Origin: Buchananella hordeovulneris
GTDB taxonomy: Bacteria > Actinomycetota > Actinomycetes > Actinomycetales > Actinomycetaceae
Assembly (NCBI RefSeq): GCF_001907235.1
Contig: NZ_MQVS01000010.1
Location: 32,389-96,388, forward strand
DNA length: 64,000 bases
Reading direction: 5' to 3'
Positions 25,160 to 34,904 of this stretch are shown piece by piece. The notes beneath the pieces were generated by a model. The model searched no databases. It was not told where the DNA came from and saw only the letters and a list, made by a program, of their open reading frames with translations. Made by a program: the position numbers and the translations under genes. The first letter of the stretch is position 1. Each line of letters begins with the position of its first letter.

Positions 25160-26653
25160 TCAGCACTCCACGACATTGACGGCGAGACCACCCAGCGACG
25201 TCTCCTTGTATTTCGAGAGCATGTCCACCCCCGTCTGCCGCATGGTTTCAATGACGGTGTCCAACGACACGGCGTGCCGCCCGTCGCCCCACAGCGCCAT
25301 GCGCGCCGCATTGATCGCCTTGACCGCAGCGATGGCGTTGCGTTCGATGCAGGGAATCTGCACCAGGCCCGCCACCGGGTCACACGTCAGCCCTAGCGAG
25401 TGCTCCATCGCGATCTCGGCAGCGTTTTCCACCTGCCGGGCCGTACCGCCGAGGGCGTCAGCCAGCCCGCCGGCCGCCATCGCCGAGGCGCTGCCGACCT
25501 CGCCCTGGCAACCGACCTCGGCGCCCGCAATCGAAGCGTTGGTCTTAATCAGGGCCCCGATCGCGGTAGCCGCCAGCAGGAAGCGGCGCGCCCCTGCGTC
25601 ACTCGCCCCGGGCACGAAGCGCAGGTAGTACTGCAGCACCGCAGGCACGACGCCCGCCGCACCGTTGGTGGGGGCGGTCACCACCCGGTGTCCGGCCGCA
25701 TTTTCCTCGTTGACCGCCAACGCGTAGAGGTTGACCCAATCGATGCCCGCCAGCGGGTCGTTGCCGGACTGCCACGAGGCGCCCGCATCCCCGCGACGGC
25801 CGGTCAGCTGCGCCCGCAGGGCCGCCGCGCGGCGCGTCACGTTCAGGCCACCCGGCAGGACCCCCTGGGTGCTGCAACCATCTTCGATGCACTGTTCCAT
25901 CACGGCGCGAATGTGGTCGAGGTAGGCATCAACCTCGGTGGCGCTGCGGGCCGCCTCCTCATTGGCGCGCACAATGTCTGCCACCCCCAGTCCGGCCCGC
26001 TCGCAGACGGTGAGCAGCTCGTCGGCCGTGCTGAACGGGTAGGGGGCGGCGATGGCGTGGACGGCCCGCGTGGTCTCGCTGGCCAGGGCCACGTACTGCC
26101 CGTCTGGCCCCTCCTCCATCACGAAGCCGCCGCCCACCGAGTAAAAGGTCCCGACGGCGATCTGCTCACCGGCGGGCGTCAGGGCTGTCAGCCGCAGGCC
26201 GTTGACGTGGTAATCCAGGCAGGTGCCGGGCAGGAAGCGCACGTCGTCTTCCATCGAGAAGGGAATTTCCCGCCCCGCCACGGGGGTGGTGCCGGTCTGG
26301 CCAACATGCGGGAGGGCCGCAGCGACCACCGCCGAAGACACGCTCTCGGGCTTGTGCCCGGCCAGGCCCAGCAGAACGGCGCGGTCGGTGGCGTGCCCGC
26401 GCCCGGTGGCCCCCAGGGAGCCGTACAGGTCGACGGTCACGCGCCCCAGGGTGGGAGCGGCGGGGGCGGCCAGCTGTTCGGTCAGGCGCCGAGCGAAGAC
26501 GAAGGCCGCCCGCATGGGGCCAACCGTGTGGGAGGAGGACGGCCCGATACCTACCCGGAAGATGTCAAAGACGCTCAGCGGCCGGGGGGCGCACGCGGCG
26601 GGGGCCTGGCCCGCGACGACAGCAGCGGGCAGCACCAAGTCTGGCTTACTCAT
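25160..26653 (-). CDS. sdaA: L-serine dehydratase (iron-sulfur type)
   Basis: 497 residues in one chain, beta then alpha domain. It deaminates L-serine to pyruvate with a [4Fe-4S] cluster. Motifs: [19 protein letters not shown] at the N-terminus, then the cluster cysteines in [13 protein letters not shown] and [16 protein letters not shown], and GVLPGGLN. It lies 12 bases after the fic gene on the same strand, possibly co-transcribed. If sarcosine from the creatinine cluster is demethylated to glycine and made into serine, this enzyme could finish that route, but it is distant and the link is speculative. Confidence 0.95.
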   Translation of the reverse strand: MSKPDLVLPAAVVAGQAPAACAPRPLSVFDIFRVGIGPSSSHTVGPMRAAFVFARRLTEQLAAPAAPTLGRVTVDLYGSLGATGRGHATDRAVLLGLAGHKPESVSSAVVAAALPHVGQTGTTPVAGREIPFSMEDDVRFLPGTCLDYHVNGLRLTALTPAGEQIAVGTFYSVGGGFVMEEGPDGQYVALASETTRAVHAIAAPYPFSTADELLTVCERAGLGVADIVRANEEAARSATEVDAYLDHIRAVMEQCIEDGCSTQGVLPGGLNVTRRAAALRAQLTGRRGDAGASWQSGNDPLAGIDWVNLYALAVNEENAAGHRVVTAPTNGAAGVVPAVLQYYLRFVPGASDAGARRFLLAATAIGALIKTNASIAGAEVGCQGEVGSASAMAAGGLADALGGTARQVENAAEIAMEHSLGLTCDPVAGLVQIPCIERNAIAAVKAINAARMALWGDGRHAVSLDTVIETMRQTGVDMLSKYKETSLGGLAVNVVEC

Positions 26654-26665
26654 TGCTAGATCGTC

Positions 26666-27766
26666 TCACGACGCCAGCGGATACTCGAAGAGTAAGTCGA
26701 GCAGGCTGTCGTTGATAAACACCGCGTGCTTGCCATGTTTCTCTTTGCGAAGCACATGGTTATCGCTGAGGATTCCCATCCACTTACTTGCCGTCTGCCG
26801 CTGGGCCAACCTCTGCTGCACGACTTCCTCGATGCGCACATACGGCTGCCGGAAGAGGAGTTCCGTTAGGGCCGTAGCGTCTCCCCGTGGGATCAACTCT
26901 CGCACCTTGTTGGCTACCTTCGCCTGCAGGTCGGTGATCTGGTTGATAAGGCTGTACGTCCACTCGGCTGTCACCTCGCATGCTCGCAGCATGAACAAGA
27001 CCCACTCTTCCCACTCATCCCGTTCGGTGACGGCCCGCAATCGTGCGTAATACTCGTCTTTGTGACGCACCACGTAGCCAGAGAGGTAGAACACCGGTTG
27101 CGTGAGAATGCCAGAAGCTGACAGCACCAAGAGATTTAAGACGCGACCAGTGCGACCGTTGCCGTCGGTGAAGGGGTGAATCGCTTCGAACTGGTAGTGC
27201 TGAAGTGCCATCACCACGAGGGGATCCAACTCTTGGTCCTTGTCGTTGATGAATTCTTCCCAGCGCGCCAAGTGCGACAGTATGACTTCTCTTCCCTCAG
27301 GTGGGGTGTAAAGCCGCTCTCGGGTAGCAGGATTGCCAATGAAGGTACCTGGCTGCGAACGCACGTCGACTTCGTGCCCGCGCAGTGCCGTGCAGATTTT
27401 CCGCGCGGTGTTGACCGTCACAGGCCGTTCTTTCAGCGCTTCGTATCCTGCCCACAACGCCTCCCGGTAGCGCAGCGCCTCTTTCACCGCCGGGGTGGCT
27501 GCCGCAGTCGCGGGCAGGTGAGCGGCCCGAAACAACTCGTCGTTGGTGGTGACGATGTTCTCGATCTCGCTGGAGGCTTGTGCTTCCAGCAACGGCACGG
27601 TGCTAGTGAGCATCGTGGGATCGGGCAGTCGCCTACATGCTTCTTCGAGTCTGGTCAACGCCCGACTGGTTCCCACCAGCTGGCGCAACACCCCGAGGGT
27701 CTCGATCTCCGCCTGCGGTGGCAGTGGTGGCAGGGTTTGATACGGCCGATCCGGATTCGTCCACAT
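26666..27766 (-). CDS. Fic family AMP transferase, class II (N-terminal inhibitory helix)
   Basis: 366 residues from the ATG at 27764-27766, starting MWTNPDRPYQTLPPLPP as in many Fic proteins; an ATG seven codons upstream is possible. The full catalytic motif HPFTDGNGRTGR is at residues 197-208. The inhibitory motif (S/T)xxxE(G/N) is met by SSEIEN at residues 65-70, so activity should be held off by its own N-terminal helix. A winged-helix-like C-terminus with VHI-type LFRQPYVRIEEVVQQRLA follows. Its target is unknown. Two palindromes precede it, which suggests autoregulation. Confidence 0.92.
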   Translation of the reverse strand: MWTNPDRPYQTLPPLPPQAEIETLGVLRQLVGTSRALTRLEEACRRLPDPTMLTSTVPLLEAQASSEIENIVTTNDELFRAAHLPATAAATPAVKEALRYREALWAGYEALKERPVTVNTARKICTALRGHEVDVRSQPGTFIGNPATRERLYTPPEGREVILSHLARWEEFINDKDQELDPLVVMALQHYQFEAIHPFTDGNGRTGRVLNLLVLSASGILTQPVFYLSGYVVRHKDEYYARLRAVTERDEWEEWVLFMLRACEVTAEWTYSLINQITDLQAKVANKVRELIPRGDATALTELLFRQPYVRIEEVVQQRLAQRQTASKWMGILSDNHVLRKEKHGKHAVFINDSLLDLLFEYPLAS

Positions 27767-27797
27767 GGCGACATGGTATGACAACATCTGGACGTCA

Positions 27798-27856
27798 TGT
27801 ACATTTTGGGGGCGAAAATGTACACGTTCTCGCCTCATGTACATCACGTGTACATG
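27798..27856 (-). promoter_or_regulatory. Twin TGTACA palindromes upstream of fic
   Basis: TGTACATTTT (27798-27807) and AAAATGTACA (27815-27824) form a 10-bp dyad with a seven-base spacer. CATGTACA (27836-27843) and TGTACATG (27849-27856) form a second with a five-base spacer. Both lie in the 121 bases between the fic start and the end of the pabAB gene, which is A+T-richer than its surroundings. Confidence 0.6.
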
Positions 27857-27887
27857 TCCATGTCCGCCCGCAGCCCGGCCGACCGCT

Positions 27888-30116
27888 TCAGCCCGGGAAG
27901 TCTTGCCCGAGCAGATCCAGCAGGGCGGCGGCCTTGACCACGGTCTCCTGCCACTCGGCCGCCGGCTCCGACAGCGCGATGATCGCCCCGCCCACCCCGA
28001 ACGACACCGCGTGCGGCTGCACCACGAGCGTGCGGATGACGATCGACAGGTCCACCGCGCCAGTGAGAGAGAAATAGCCGAGCGCTCCGGAATAGACACC
28101 CCGCGGCCCAGCCTCCAACTCGTCGATGATCTCCATGGTGCGCAGCTTTGGCGCCCCGGTCATGGAGCCGCCCGGGAAGGCGGCCTGCACACACCGCACC
28201 GGGCTCACCCCCGCGCGCAACTGTGCTGTCACCGTGCTGACCAGTTGGTGGGCGCGCGCGTGGCTCTCCACCGCAAATATTTCCGGTACCCGCACCGTGC
28301 CCGGCTCCGCGCACACCCCGAGATCATTGCGCACTAGGTCGACAATCATGAGGTTCTCGGCCCGGTCCTTCTCGCTGGCGGCCAGCTCGGCCGCGAGCGC
28401 GGCGTCGGCGGCCGGGGTGGTGCCGCGCGGGCGGGTGCCCTTGATGGGACGGGAGGTCACGTGCCCGGCGGCGTCTACGCGCAGAAACTGCTCGGGAGAG
28501 GTGGAGAGCACCGCCACCTCCGCTAGGCGCAGGAAGGCCCCGTAGGGGGCGGGGCTGAGGTGGCGCAGCCGCAGGTAGGCGGGCAACGGCTCCAAGGTGC
28601 CGGGGGCCGCCAGGTGGTTGGTGAGGCACACCTCGTAGGTTTCCCCGGCCCGCAGGGCCGCCTGGCAGTCGGCGATACGCGCTAAATAGGCCTGCCGTGG
28701 ATGGCGGGCGCTCAGGCGGCCGACGCCCGGGGTCGGCCGGGCGGGTGCCGCCGCCGGGGCTGGGCCAGCGGGAGCCGGGGCCGGGTCAGGGTGGGCGGAA
28801 CCGGCGGGAGCCGTGCCAGGGCCAGGCCCGGGGGCGGCGTTCACCTGCGCCGCGCGCACCTTGGCCACGACGGCCGCCGTGGCGGCCAGCCACTGCCTGC
28901 TGCCCGGTCCGGCCAGGGTCAGCAGGTGGGCGGTGGCGGTGGCGTGGTCCACGACAACGGCGCGGTCGGCGAAAAGGAGGGCGGCGTCGGGCGTGGGGGC
29001 ACGGTGGGCGGCCGCGGCCCCGCACTGGGCCTTCAATTCGTAGCCGAGGTAGCCGACCCACCCGAGCGCGAAGTCGCCCGGCACCGGGTCGCCCTCTACC
29101 TCCCACCCGGCTAGTTCCTGCTCCAGCCAGGTGAAGAGGTCGGTGGTTAGCACCTGGTCTTGGCCGTCGGCGCGCACCGTGACGGTGCCGGTGGCCACGT
29201 CGGCGCGGGCCAGGCGAGCCTGGGGCCCGCTGGCGTCCCCCAGGATGGAATAGCGGCCGGGCGCCGCCCCCGAGTCGAGCCAGAACGCCGGATTGCTCTG
29301 CCCATACAGGGCAGTAAAGAGAGCCGCCGTGTCGCGCGGGGCCGGGCAGGCCTGACTGATTACGCGGACCCGACGGCGCGGGGTAGCGGCGGGCGGCGTG
29401 CCCGCAGCGAGCGCGGCGGCGGATGACGCACCCGCGGGCGCGGAGGACGCCCCGCCCCTCTCCTGCGCCGCCCGGCCATCCGCCTGCCGAAGCGTCACCT
29501 GGGGGCGGGAACCTCCCGCCCCGGCGGCGCGCGAGCCGCTGCCCACGCGGGCCAGGTCAATAAAGTTGGCGAGCATCGCCAGGCCCGCCTCCGTGCGAAT
29601 CGACTCGGGGTGGAACTGCACTCCCCACCGCGGCAGCTGCCGGTGGCGCACCCCCATGACGATGCCGTCGTCCGTCCAGGCGTTGACAACGAAGTCGCTC
29701 GGTACCCGGGTGACGGCCAGGGAGTGGTAACGCACCACCCGGGTGGGATCCGCCAGGCCCGCGAACGCCCCCGTGCCGTCGTGCCGCACCCAGGTCTCGC
29801 GGCCGTGGCACGGGGCAGGAGCGAGGTCCACCTCGCCCCCCGCCAGGGCACACAGTCCTTGATGCCCCAGGCACACCCCCAGCACCGGCACTCGGGCGGC
29901 GGCGATGACGGCGGCGCTGATGCCGAAATCCCGGGGACGGGCCGGGTGGCCGGGGCCCGGCGAGATGACGACGGCGTCGTAGCCCGCCAGCTCGCCCGCC
30001 CGCCAGTCGGCGGCATCGTTGGGCAGCACCGTCGGCAGACTGCCCGTCAGCTGGGCGAGGTATTGGGCGAGATTGAACGTGAAAGAGTCGTAGTTATCGA
30101 CGATCAGCGTGCGCAC
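27888..30116 (-). CDS. pabAB: Fused aminodeoxychorismate synthase (PabA-PabB)
   Basis: 742 residues from a GTG. It joins a glutamine amidotransferase (about residues 1-195: IVDNYDSFTFNL, nucleophile Cys82 in GVCLGHQGL, HPES triad part) and the chorismate-aminating component (about 235-742). SRPIKGTRPRG carries the Lys typical of PabB, which separates it from anthranilate synthase. Near the end are GGSMTGAPKLRTMEI and GALGYFS. It makes 4-amino-4-deoxychorismate for folate. A Pro/Ala-rich linker of about 40 residues inside the second half is unusual in length. The lyase gene is six bases upstream. Confidence 0.94.
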   Translation of the reverse strand: MRTLIVDNYDSFTFNLAQYLAQLTGSLPTVLPNDAADWRAGELAGYDAVVISPGPGHPARPRDFGISAAVIAAARVPVLGVCLGHQGLCALAGGEVDLAPAPCHGRETWVRHDGTGAFAGLADPTRVVRYHSLAVTRVPSDFVVNAWTDDGIVMGVRHRQLPRWGVQFHPESIRTEAGLAMLANFIDLARVGSGSRAAGAGGSRPQVTLRQADGRAAQERGGASSAPAGASSAAALAAGTPPAATPRRRVRVISQACPAPRDTAALFTALYGQSNPAFWLDSGAAPGRYSILGDASGPQARLARADVATGTVTVRADGQDQVLTTDLFTWLEQELAGWEVEGDPVPGDFALGWVGYLGYELKAQCGAAAAHRAPTPDAALLFADRAVVVDHATATAHLLTLAGPGSRQWLAATAAVVAKVRAAQVNAAPGPGPGTAPAGSAHPDPAPAPAGPAPAAAPARPTPGVGRLSARHPRQAYLARIADCQAALRAGETYEVCLTNHLAAPGTLEPLPAYLRLRHLSPAPYGAFLRLAEVAVLSTSPEQFLRVDAAGHVTSRPIKGTRPRGTTPAADAALAAELAASEKDRAENLMIVDLVRNDLGVCAEPGTVRVPEIFAVESHARAHQLVSTVTAQLRAGVSPVRCVQAAFPGGSMTGAPKLRTMEIIDELEAGPRGVYSGALGYFSLTGAVDLSIVIRTLVVQPHAVSFGVGGAIIALSEPAAEWQETVVKAAALLDLLGQDFPG

Positions 30117-30121
30117 GACGC

Positions 30122-30907
30122 TCAGGGTTGCTCCTCGGGGATGGTGCGGTAAACCTGTGTCAGCCAGTCTTGCACAGCCTGCCCGCTGGGCAGCTCTTGC
30201 CCATCGATGTGCGTCACCGCTCGCACGCCCGCGACGGCGTTGGTGGCTAGCACCAGGTCGGCGCCCGGCAGGTCAGCCACCCGCAGGGGCTGGTAGCGGG
30301 TGCGGCCCGGCAGGGCAGCGTCCAGCAACCGCTGGGTTACCCCGGCGAGGCTGGCTCCCTGCGCCCAGGTGAGGGTGCCGTCGCGCACCATCCCCAGGTT
30401 CGCCGTGGTCAGTTCGGCGATGTGGCCGGTGGCGGTAAGCAGCAGGGCGTCGTCGGCCCCCGCGAGGCGGGCCGTGCGGGCCGCCCACAGCGCCGGGCAC
30501 ATCCCGAGGTGTTTGCGGTGCGGCAGGGAGCGCACCCCGCGCGCGGTGGCCAGCCGCAGTGGGGAGCCGGGCGGCAACGGCCGGGCAGTGAGCAGGACAG
30601 CCGGGTGGGCGGGGGCGGCCAGGTTGCCCAGGTGCAGCTCCGGGTCAAAGATCGTCACCCGCACCACGGCCTGCTGGCCGCGCCAGCGCCGCAGGCAGGC
30701 GCGCACATGTTCAACATCGAGCGTGACCCCAAACAGGGCGGCACAATCGGCCGCCAACCGTTCCAGGTGCAAAGTCAACCCGCGCACCCCGCGCGCGGTT
30801 AGACACATGGTGGTGAAGTGCCCGTAGCCGGTCAACGCCAGGTTCGTCAGTTGCGCGGCAGTTACTGGCCGCCCGTCCAGCTCGGGAGCGGGCAGGCTTG
30901 GGGCCAT
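30122..30907 (-). CDS. pabC: Class IV aminotransferase-fold protein, likely aminodeoxychorismate lyase
   Basis: 261 residues from the ATG at 30905-30907; the TAA of the upstream gene overlaps it (TAATG). Fold type IV PLP features: GYGHFTTM near the N-terminus, LPHRKHLG with the PLP lysine, and AELTTANLGMV in the phosphate-binding part. In an operon with pabAB the natural role is release of pyruvate to give p-aminobenzoate. Sequence alone does not fully exclude a branched-chain or D-amino-acid aminotransferase. Confidence 0.85.
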   Translation of the reverse strand: MAPSLPAPELDGRPVTAAQLTNLALTGYGHFTTMCLTARGVRGLTLHLERLAADCAALFGVTLDVEHVRACLRRWRGQQAVVRVTIFDPELHLGNLAAPAHPAVLLTARPLPPGSPLRLATARGVRSLPHRKHLGMCPALWAARTARLAGADDALLLTATGHIAELTTANLGMVRDGTLTWAQGASLAGVTQRLLDAALPGRTRYQPLRVADLPGADLVLATNAVAGVRAVTHIDGQELPSGQAVQDWLTQVYRTIPEEQP

Positions 30908-31134
30908 TAGCGCGAATCCTGCCCCGACTTTCGCAGGCGGCGCAGCTCGCGGTCCGCGGGCATGCCCACGATCACCGCATACCCCAGGAAGATGACAGCG
31001 GCCACCAGGTACCCCCACAGGGGCAGCGCCCGGGTAAACAATTGCACTAACGCAATACCCACAAAGATGACCCCGAGCACCCGGAAAATGAGGACGCGCT
31101 GGCGCAGTTGCTGCACGCGATTCGGCTCGCCCAT
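30907..31134 (-). CDS. Small two-helix membrane protein
   Basis: 75 residues from the ATG at 31132-31134 with GGAGAAAGG upstream. Two hydrophobic segments ([20 protein letters not shown] and the one around [19 protein letters not shown]) are flanked by basic residues. No known family was recognised. It is the first gene of the pabC-pabAB transcript and its stop overlaps the pabC start. It diverges from luxS, with 89 bases between. Confidence 0.75.
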   Translation of the reverse strand: MGEPNRVQQLRQRVLIFRVLGVIFVGIALVQLFTRALPLWGYLVAAVIFLGYAVIVGMPADRELRRLRKSGQDSR

Positions 31135-31223
31135 TGGTCTTGGCCTTTCTCCCCACCGACTGTTGTCCGCACAACATAACACGGGGGCGCGACGCCCGCA
31201 CCGAAAGGCGAAACAATGAGGAC

Positions 31224-31688
31224 ATGACTGAGCGCATGAATACTGAGTCCTTCAACCTGGACCACCGGACGGTGGCCGCCCCCTACGTGCGGGTGGCTGA
31301 CCGCAAGACCCTGCCCGGGGGTGATGTGCTCGTGAAATACGACGTGCGCTTCACCCAGCCCAACCAGGCGCACCTGCCGATGGCTGCCGTGCACTCCATC
31401 GAGCACTTGACGGCCGAATTGATGCGGAACCACACCACGCAGCTGCTCGACTTTTCCCCCATGGGCTGCCAGACGGGCTTCTACGCCCTCACCCTCGGGC
31501 TGGAGCCGCCGGAGTTCCTGGAAATATTGGCGGCCACCTGCCGCGATATTCTCGCCGCCCGGGAGGTCCCGGCCGCCAACGAGGTGCAGTGCGGGTGGGG
31601 CGCGAACCACTCGCTGGCGGCCGCCCAGGCCGCCGTTGAGGCCTTCCTGGCGGGCCGCGCCGAGTGGGAGGAGGTGCACCGCGCATGA
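31224..31688 (+). CDS. luxS: S-ribosylhomocysteine lyase
   Basis: 154 residues from the ATG at 31224. It splits S-ribosylhomocysteine to homocysteine and the AI-2 precursor. Metal ligands His57 and His61 with Glu60 lie in VHSIEHL, Cys82 in [10 protein letters not shown] and Cys123 in VQCGWG, as in the Bacillus enzyme. It overlaps the nucleosidase gene by ATGA, giving a complete two-step recycling of S-adenosylhomocysteine and a source of AI-2. Confidence 0.96.
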   Translation: MTERMNTESFNLDHRTVAAPYVRVADRKTLPGGDVLVKYDVRFTQPNQAHLPMAAVHSIEHLTAELMRNHTTQLLDFSPMGCQTGFYALTLGLEPPEFLEILAATCRDILAAREVPAANEVQCGWGANHSLAAAQAAVEAFLAGRAEWEEVHRA

Positions 31689-32401
31689 GTCAGCCCGTCG
31701 CCGTTATCGTGGTGGCCATGCCGCAGGAGGCCGCCCCGTTCGAGGCTGCCGCGCGGGCCGCCCACCCGTGGCCTGCCGGGGGTGCCGCCGCCCAACTACT
31801 GGAAATCGCCGACCGCCCCGTGGTGCTGCTGCGTACCGGCATTGGTCTGACCGCGGCCGCCAGCAGCCTCACGGCGCTGCTGACCGCGCTGCCGCGCGTT
31901 GCCCCGCCCCCGCCCGTCATCTCGGCCGGTACCTGTGGCGGCTTGGGCGCCGCCGTCGAGGTTCGGGATGTCACGATCGGCACCTCCTTCGCCTACGCCG
32001 ACGCCGACGCCCGCGCCTTTGGCTACGCCCCCGGGCAGATCCCCGGCCAACCGGCCTGCTTCCCGGCGGCCGCTAGCCTGCTGACCGCTGTCCGCGCTGG
32101 TGTGGAGGCCGGGACGCAGACCCTGCCGCGCCTGCATGAGGGACAGCAACTGTCAGGCAATTCCTTCGTGACCGCCACCAATGCCGCTGCCGTGCGCGCC
32201 CTCTTCCCGGACGCAGTCGGGGTTGATATGGAAAGCGCGGCCCTGGCGCAGGTGTGCTTCGCCCACACCGTTCCGTTTGCCAGCGTGCGCGGCGTGTCCG
32301 ATCTGTGCGGCCCGCGCGCCGACCAGGAGTTCCACGTCGGGGTGGAGGTGGCGGCCCAGGCCAGCGCCGACGTCGTGCTTGGCCTGTTGACGAAGTTGTA
32401 A
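31685..32401 (+). CDS. mtnN: 5'-methylthioadenosine/S-adenosylhomocysteine nucleosidase
   Basis: 238 residues from the ATG that overlaps the luxS stop. It removes adenine from methylthioadenosine or S-adenosylhomocysteine and so feeds LuxS. Typical features: [23 protein letters not shown], the glycine loop SAGTCGGL and the catalytic region [13 protein letters not shown] with SVRGVSDLC after it. The protein has a more Ala-rich N-terminal half than Gram-negative Pfs, but no key part is missing. Confidence 0.93.
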   Translation: MSQPVAVIVVAMPQEAAPFEAAARAAHPWPAGGAAAQLLEIADRPVVLLRTGIGLTAAASSLTALLTALPRVAPPPPVISAGTCGGLGAAVEVRDVTIGTSFAYADADARAFGYAPGQIPGQPACFPAAASLLTAVRAGVEAGTQTLPRLHEGQQLSGNSFVTATNAAAVRALFPDAVGVDMESAALAQVCFAHTVPFASVRGVSDLCGPRADQEFHVGVEVAAQASADVVLGLLTKL

Positions 32402-32470
32402 TCTGCCCGGCCCGTGCACCGGCCCGCCCGCTCGGTACAGTGTTGGCGTTTTGACTTACAGGAGGCACAA

Positions 32471-33148
32471 ATGACTCTCGGGTATCCCCCGCAGAAAAAG
32501 TCCCGCTCTTGGGTCACTATCTTGGTGACCGTGCTGGTGGCGGGCCTGGCGGCTGTCGCTGGCTACTTCGCGTCGTCCCACTTGTTCGGTGGGGAAAAAT
32601 CGGCCGAGTCGCGTCCGGCGGCGTCGGCAACCGCCTCTGCTGCGGCCACGGACCCGGCCGCCCCCCAAACGCAGGAGGCTACCCCGGCGGACGAGGCCAC
32701 CGCCGACGCCCCGGCTGCCGCTGGTGGTCAGGTGGCTGGCGATCTGGAGCTGGGGGCGGACAACGTGGTGTCCAACGCCCGCATGGAAGTAAAGTTCCCG
32801 GCGCAGCCGACGGTGCAGGAGGTCGGCGCTGGCGAGCAGCAGTTGAAGTTCTGGGCGGTTATCCACGAAGGCAAGCAGTACTACGCCGCCTACGTCCCCC
32901 AGCGCACCCCAGGCATCACCCTGGATTCGTCGATCATGGGGGCCATGCAAAATAGCGGCTCGACGTTGAAGAACACTGAGGATTGGCTCATGCCGGGCGT
33001 GGAGGCCAAGATCGGGCACGGCGAAAGTCCCGCAGGGCCCGTCACTTTCATTACCGCCCTCGCGGTAGACGCGCCTGACCAGTTCATGGTGTGGCAGGTG
33101 GGCGGGGAAATGGATCACGAGTTCTTCACCTCGTTCAAGGTCAAGTAG
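32471..33148 (+). CDS. Membrane-anchored extracytoplasmic protein of unknown function
   Basis: 225 residues from the ATG at 32471 with CAGGAGGCACAA upstream. A short cytoplasmic part with SRSW is followed by one membrane segment (core TILVTVLVAGLAAVAGY), an Ala/Thr/Pro-rich linker (about residues 45-90) and a folded outer domain of about 135 residues starting near VAGDLELGADNV. That domain has no cysteine and was not recognised. The gene stands alone, with its own hairpin downstream. Confidence 0.8.
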   Translation: MTLGYPPQKKSRSWVTILVTVLVAGLAAVAGYFASSHLFGGEKSAESRPAASATASAAATDPAAPQTQEATPADEATADAPAAAGGQVAGDLELGADNVVSNARMEVKFPAQPTVQEVGAGEQQLKFWAVIHEGKQYYAAYVPQRTPGITLDSSIMGAMQNSGSTLKNTEDWLMPGVEAKIGHGESPAGPVTFITALAVDAPDQFMVWQVGGEMDHEFFTSFKVK

Positions 33149-33173
33149 GTTCCGCGGGCGCGCAGCGCCCGGT

Positions 33174-33203
33174 GGCGGGCGGGTGGCGCTGGCCCCCGCC
33201 CGC
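33174..33203. terminator. Bidirectional terminator
   Basis: GCGGGCGGG (33175-33183) pairs with CCCGCCCGC (33195-33203) over an 11-base loop, between convergent genes ending at 33148 and 33207. Confidence 0.7.
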
Positions 33204-33206
33204 TGC

Positions 33207-34805
33207 CTATGTCCCGACCCCCAACAGCGCGACCATTAGGTAGACCAGCAGCACTTTGGTGACGATGCAAAGGGCATAGAGGGTGGCATAGCCTGCGTCG
33301 ATCCGCTCGTCGCTGACCTGCAGGTTGGCGGCAGCCACCAGCGCGGGTTGCCCCACCACGGCCCCCAAGCCCCCGGCAGTGCGCGGACTGGAGAAGCCAA
33401 GGAGGCGGGCGGCTAGGGCGAATAGCAGGCAGGTCACGCCGCACAGGAGGGCGGCGAAGGCAATGACCTTCACCCCCGCGAAGGTGAAGGCCTCGCGCAT
33501 GAAGGCAGGCCCGGCCCCCAAACCCACGCAGGCCAAAAACAGCAGCAGCCCCACCTGCCGAATTGTCAGGTTGGCGGCGTAGGGAAGTTGCCAGCCAAAC
33601 GGTCCGGTACGTTCGAAGTGGCCGAGGATAGTGCCGACCAACAGCGGCCCGGCCGCGGCCCCGAGGGAAAACGTCAGTCCCCCGCCGAGCGGCACACTGA
33701 GCAGGCCCACCGCCAGCCCGAGCGCCAGCCCCAGACCCACTGCCACGGGGTCTATCTCCGACAGGCGCCGCTCGGAGTCGCCAAAAAGTTGCCGCACGTC
33801 GTCCAGCCGCTCGGCGGGCACCACCGCCAAGACCCGGTCACCTGGCTGCAGGGTCAGCGATTCGTTGGCCAGCAGGTCAAGGTCACCGCGGCGCACCCGC
33901 ATGATCGTGCCGTGGAAGCGCCCGGGGAAGTCCAACTCCCCGACGGTGCGCCCGATGACGTGCTTGTTGGAGACCACGAAACGCAGGTGATCCACTTCGT
34001 GTCGATAATCCGCCAGGTGCGTATCGGTTTCCTCGCCGAGCGCGGCAGCGGCCTGCGCCACATGCTTGGCGGCCCCGACGACGACAATCCAGTCACCCGC
34101 CAGCAACTGGTCACCGGGGAGGAACACGCGGGTTACTCCCCCGCGGGCCAGGTAGGAGATACGGACCTGCCCGGCCGCCAACAGCGGGACGGCAGCCGGG
34201 TTGGTGTCCGCTTGTACCCGCAGCGAGGTGGCCTGCAGGCCTGCCCCTGCCAAGCTCTCGGCGTCGCGCCGGGCCGGGAACCTGCGGGTAAGGACGACCG
34301 CTATTACCGTTAGGCCGACCACCACGCCGACGGGGTAGGCCAGCGCGTAGCCGACGGCGGCCTCGGGGCTGCCGCCGGTGGCGACGGTGGCAGCAGACAG
34401 GGCCGGGGTGGAGGTCAACGCCCCCGCAAACGTGCCCAGTGCCAGGGGCGTGGGCAGCCCCAGGAGCGGGGCGACCAGGACGACGCTGCCAGCTGCCACC
34501 ACGAGCACCGCGACACTGGCCCCCATGAACGGCAGGAAGCGTTTGAGTTCGCGAAAGAAAGTCGTACCCGCGCTCAAGCCCACGGTGTAGACGAAGAGGG
34601 CCAGTCCGAGGGATCGCACGAGGCCTAGGCCCTCCCCGAGGCGGGGATCCAGGGCTCCCACGGCCAAGCCAACAAACAGGGCCCCTGCTGCCCCGAGCCG
34701 CAGCCGCCCGAGCGGGAGCGCGCCCAGGGCGGAGCCGACAGCGACCACCAGAAAGATGGTCAGCAGCGGCGACGAAACGAGGGTGTCAACTACCGCATCA
34801 ATCAC
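33207..34805 (-). CDS. AspT/YidE/YbjL-type transporter with regulatory TrkA-C domains
   Basis: 532 residues. Two membrane halves (about residues 15-180 and 365-530) with the repeated family pattern GLALFVYTVGLSAG and the second-half LLFLACVGLGAGPAF. Each half also has GALTSTPAL- or PALVAAANL-like segments. In between is a soluble region with one to two RCK_C-like units (VGAAKHVAQAA, DRVLAVVPAERLDDV). The family includes aspartate:alanine exchangers. Substrate here is unknown. It is monocistronic, with the hairpin at 33174 downstream. Confidence 0.85.
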   Translation of the reverse strand: MIDAVVDTLVSSPLLTIFLVVAVGSALGALPLGRLRLGAAGALFVGLAVGALDPRLGEGLGLVRSLGLALFVYTVGLSAGTTFFRELKRFLPFMGASVAVLVVAAGSVVLVAPLLGLPTPLALGTFAGALTSTPALSAATVATGGSPEAAVGYALAYPVGVVVGLTVIAVVLTRRFPARRDAESLAGAGLQATSLRVQADTNPAAVPLLAAGQVRISYLARGGVTRVFLPGDQLLAGDWIVVVGAAKHVAQAAAALGEETDTHLADYRHEVDHLRFVVSNKHVIGRTVGELDFPGRFHGTIMRVRRGDLDLLANESLTLQPGDRVLAVVPAERLDDVRQLFGDSERRLSEIDPVAVGLGLALGLAVGLLSVPLGGGLTFSLGAAAGPLLVGTILGHFERTGPFGWQLPYAANLTIRQVGLLLFLACVGLGAGPAFMREAFTFAGVKVIAFAALLCGVTCLLFALAARLLGFSSPRTAGGLGAVVGQPALVAAANLQVSDERIDAGYATLYALCIVTKVLLVYLMVALLGVGT

Positions 34806-34904
34806 CCTCCCAGCCTACGGGGCTCGGGCCGCGCCGTGCCCGCTGCGGGCAGCATGCAGCGGACTGGCACCAGCGGCTGGGCTGGTCCTTGTTAGGGTGC
34901 TGCC

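Noticed and set aside
27888..30116. Anthranilate synthase instead of aminodeoxychorismate synthase
   Set aside because: The PIKGTRPRG lysine motif and the class IV lyase gene beside it favour p-aminobenzoate synthesis; no trp genes are near.
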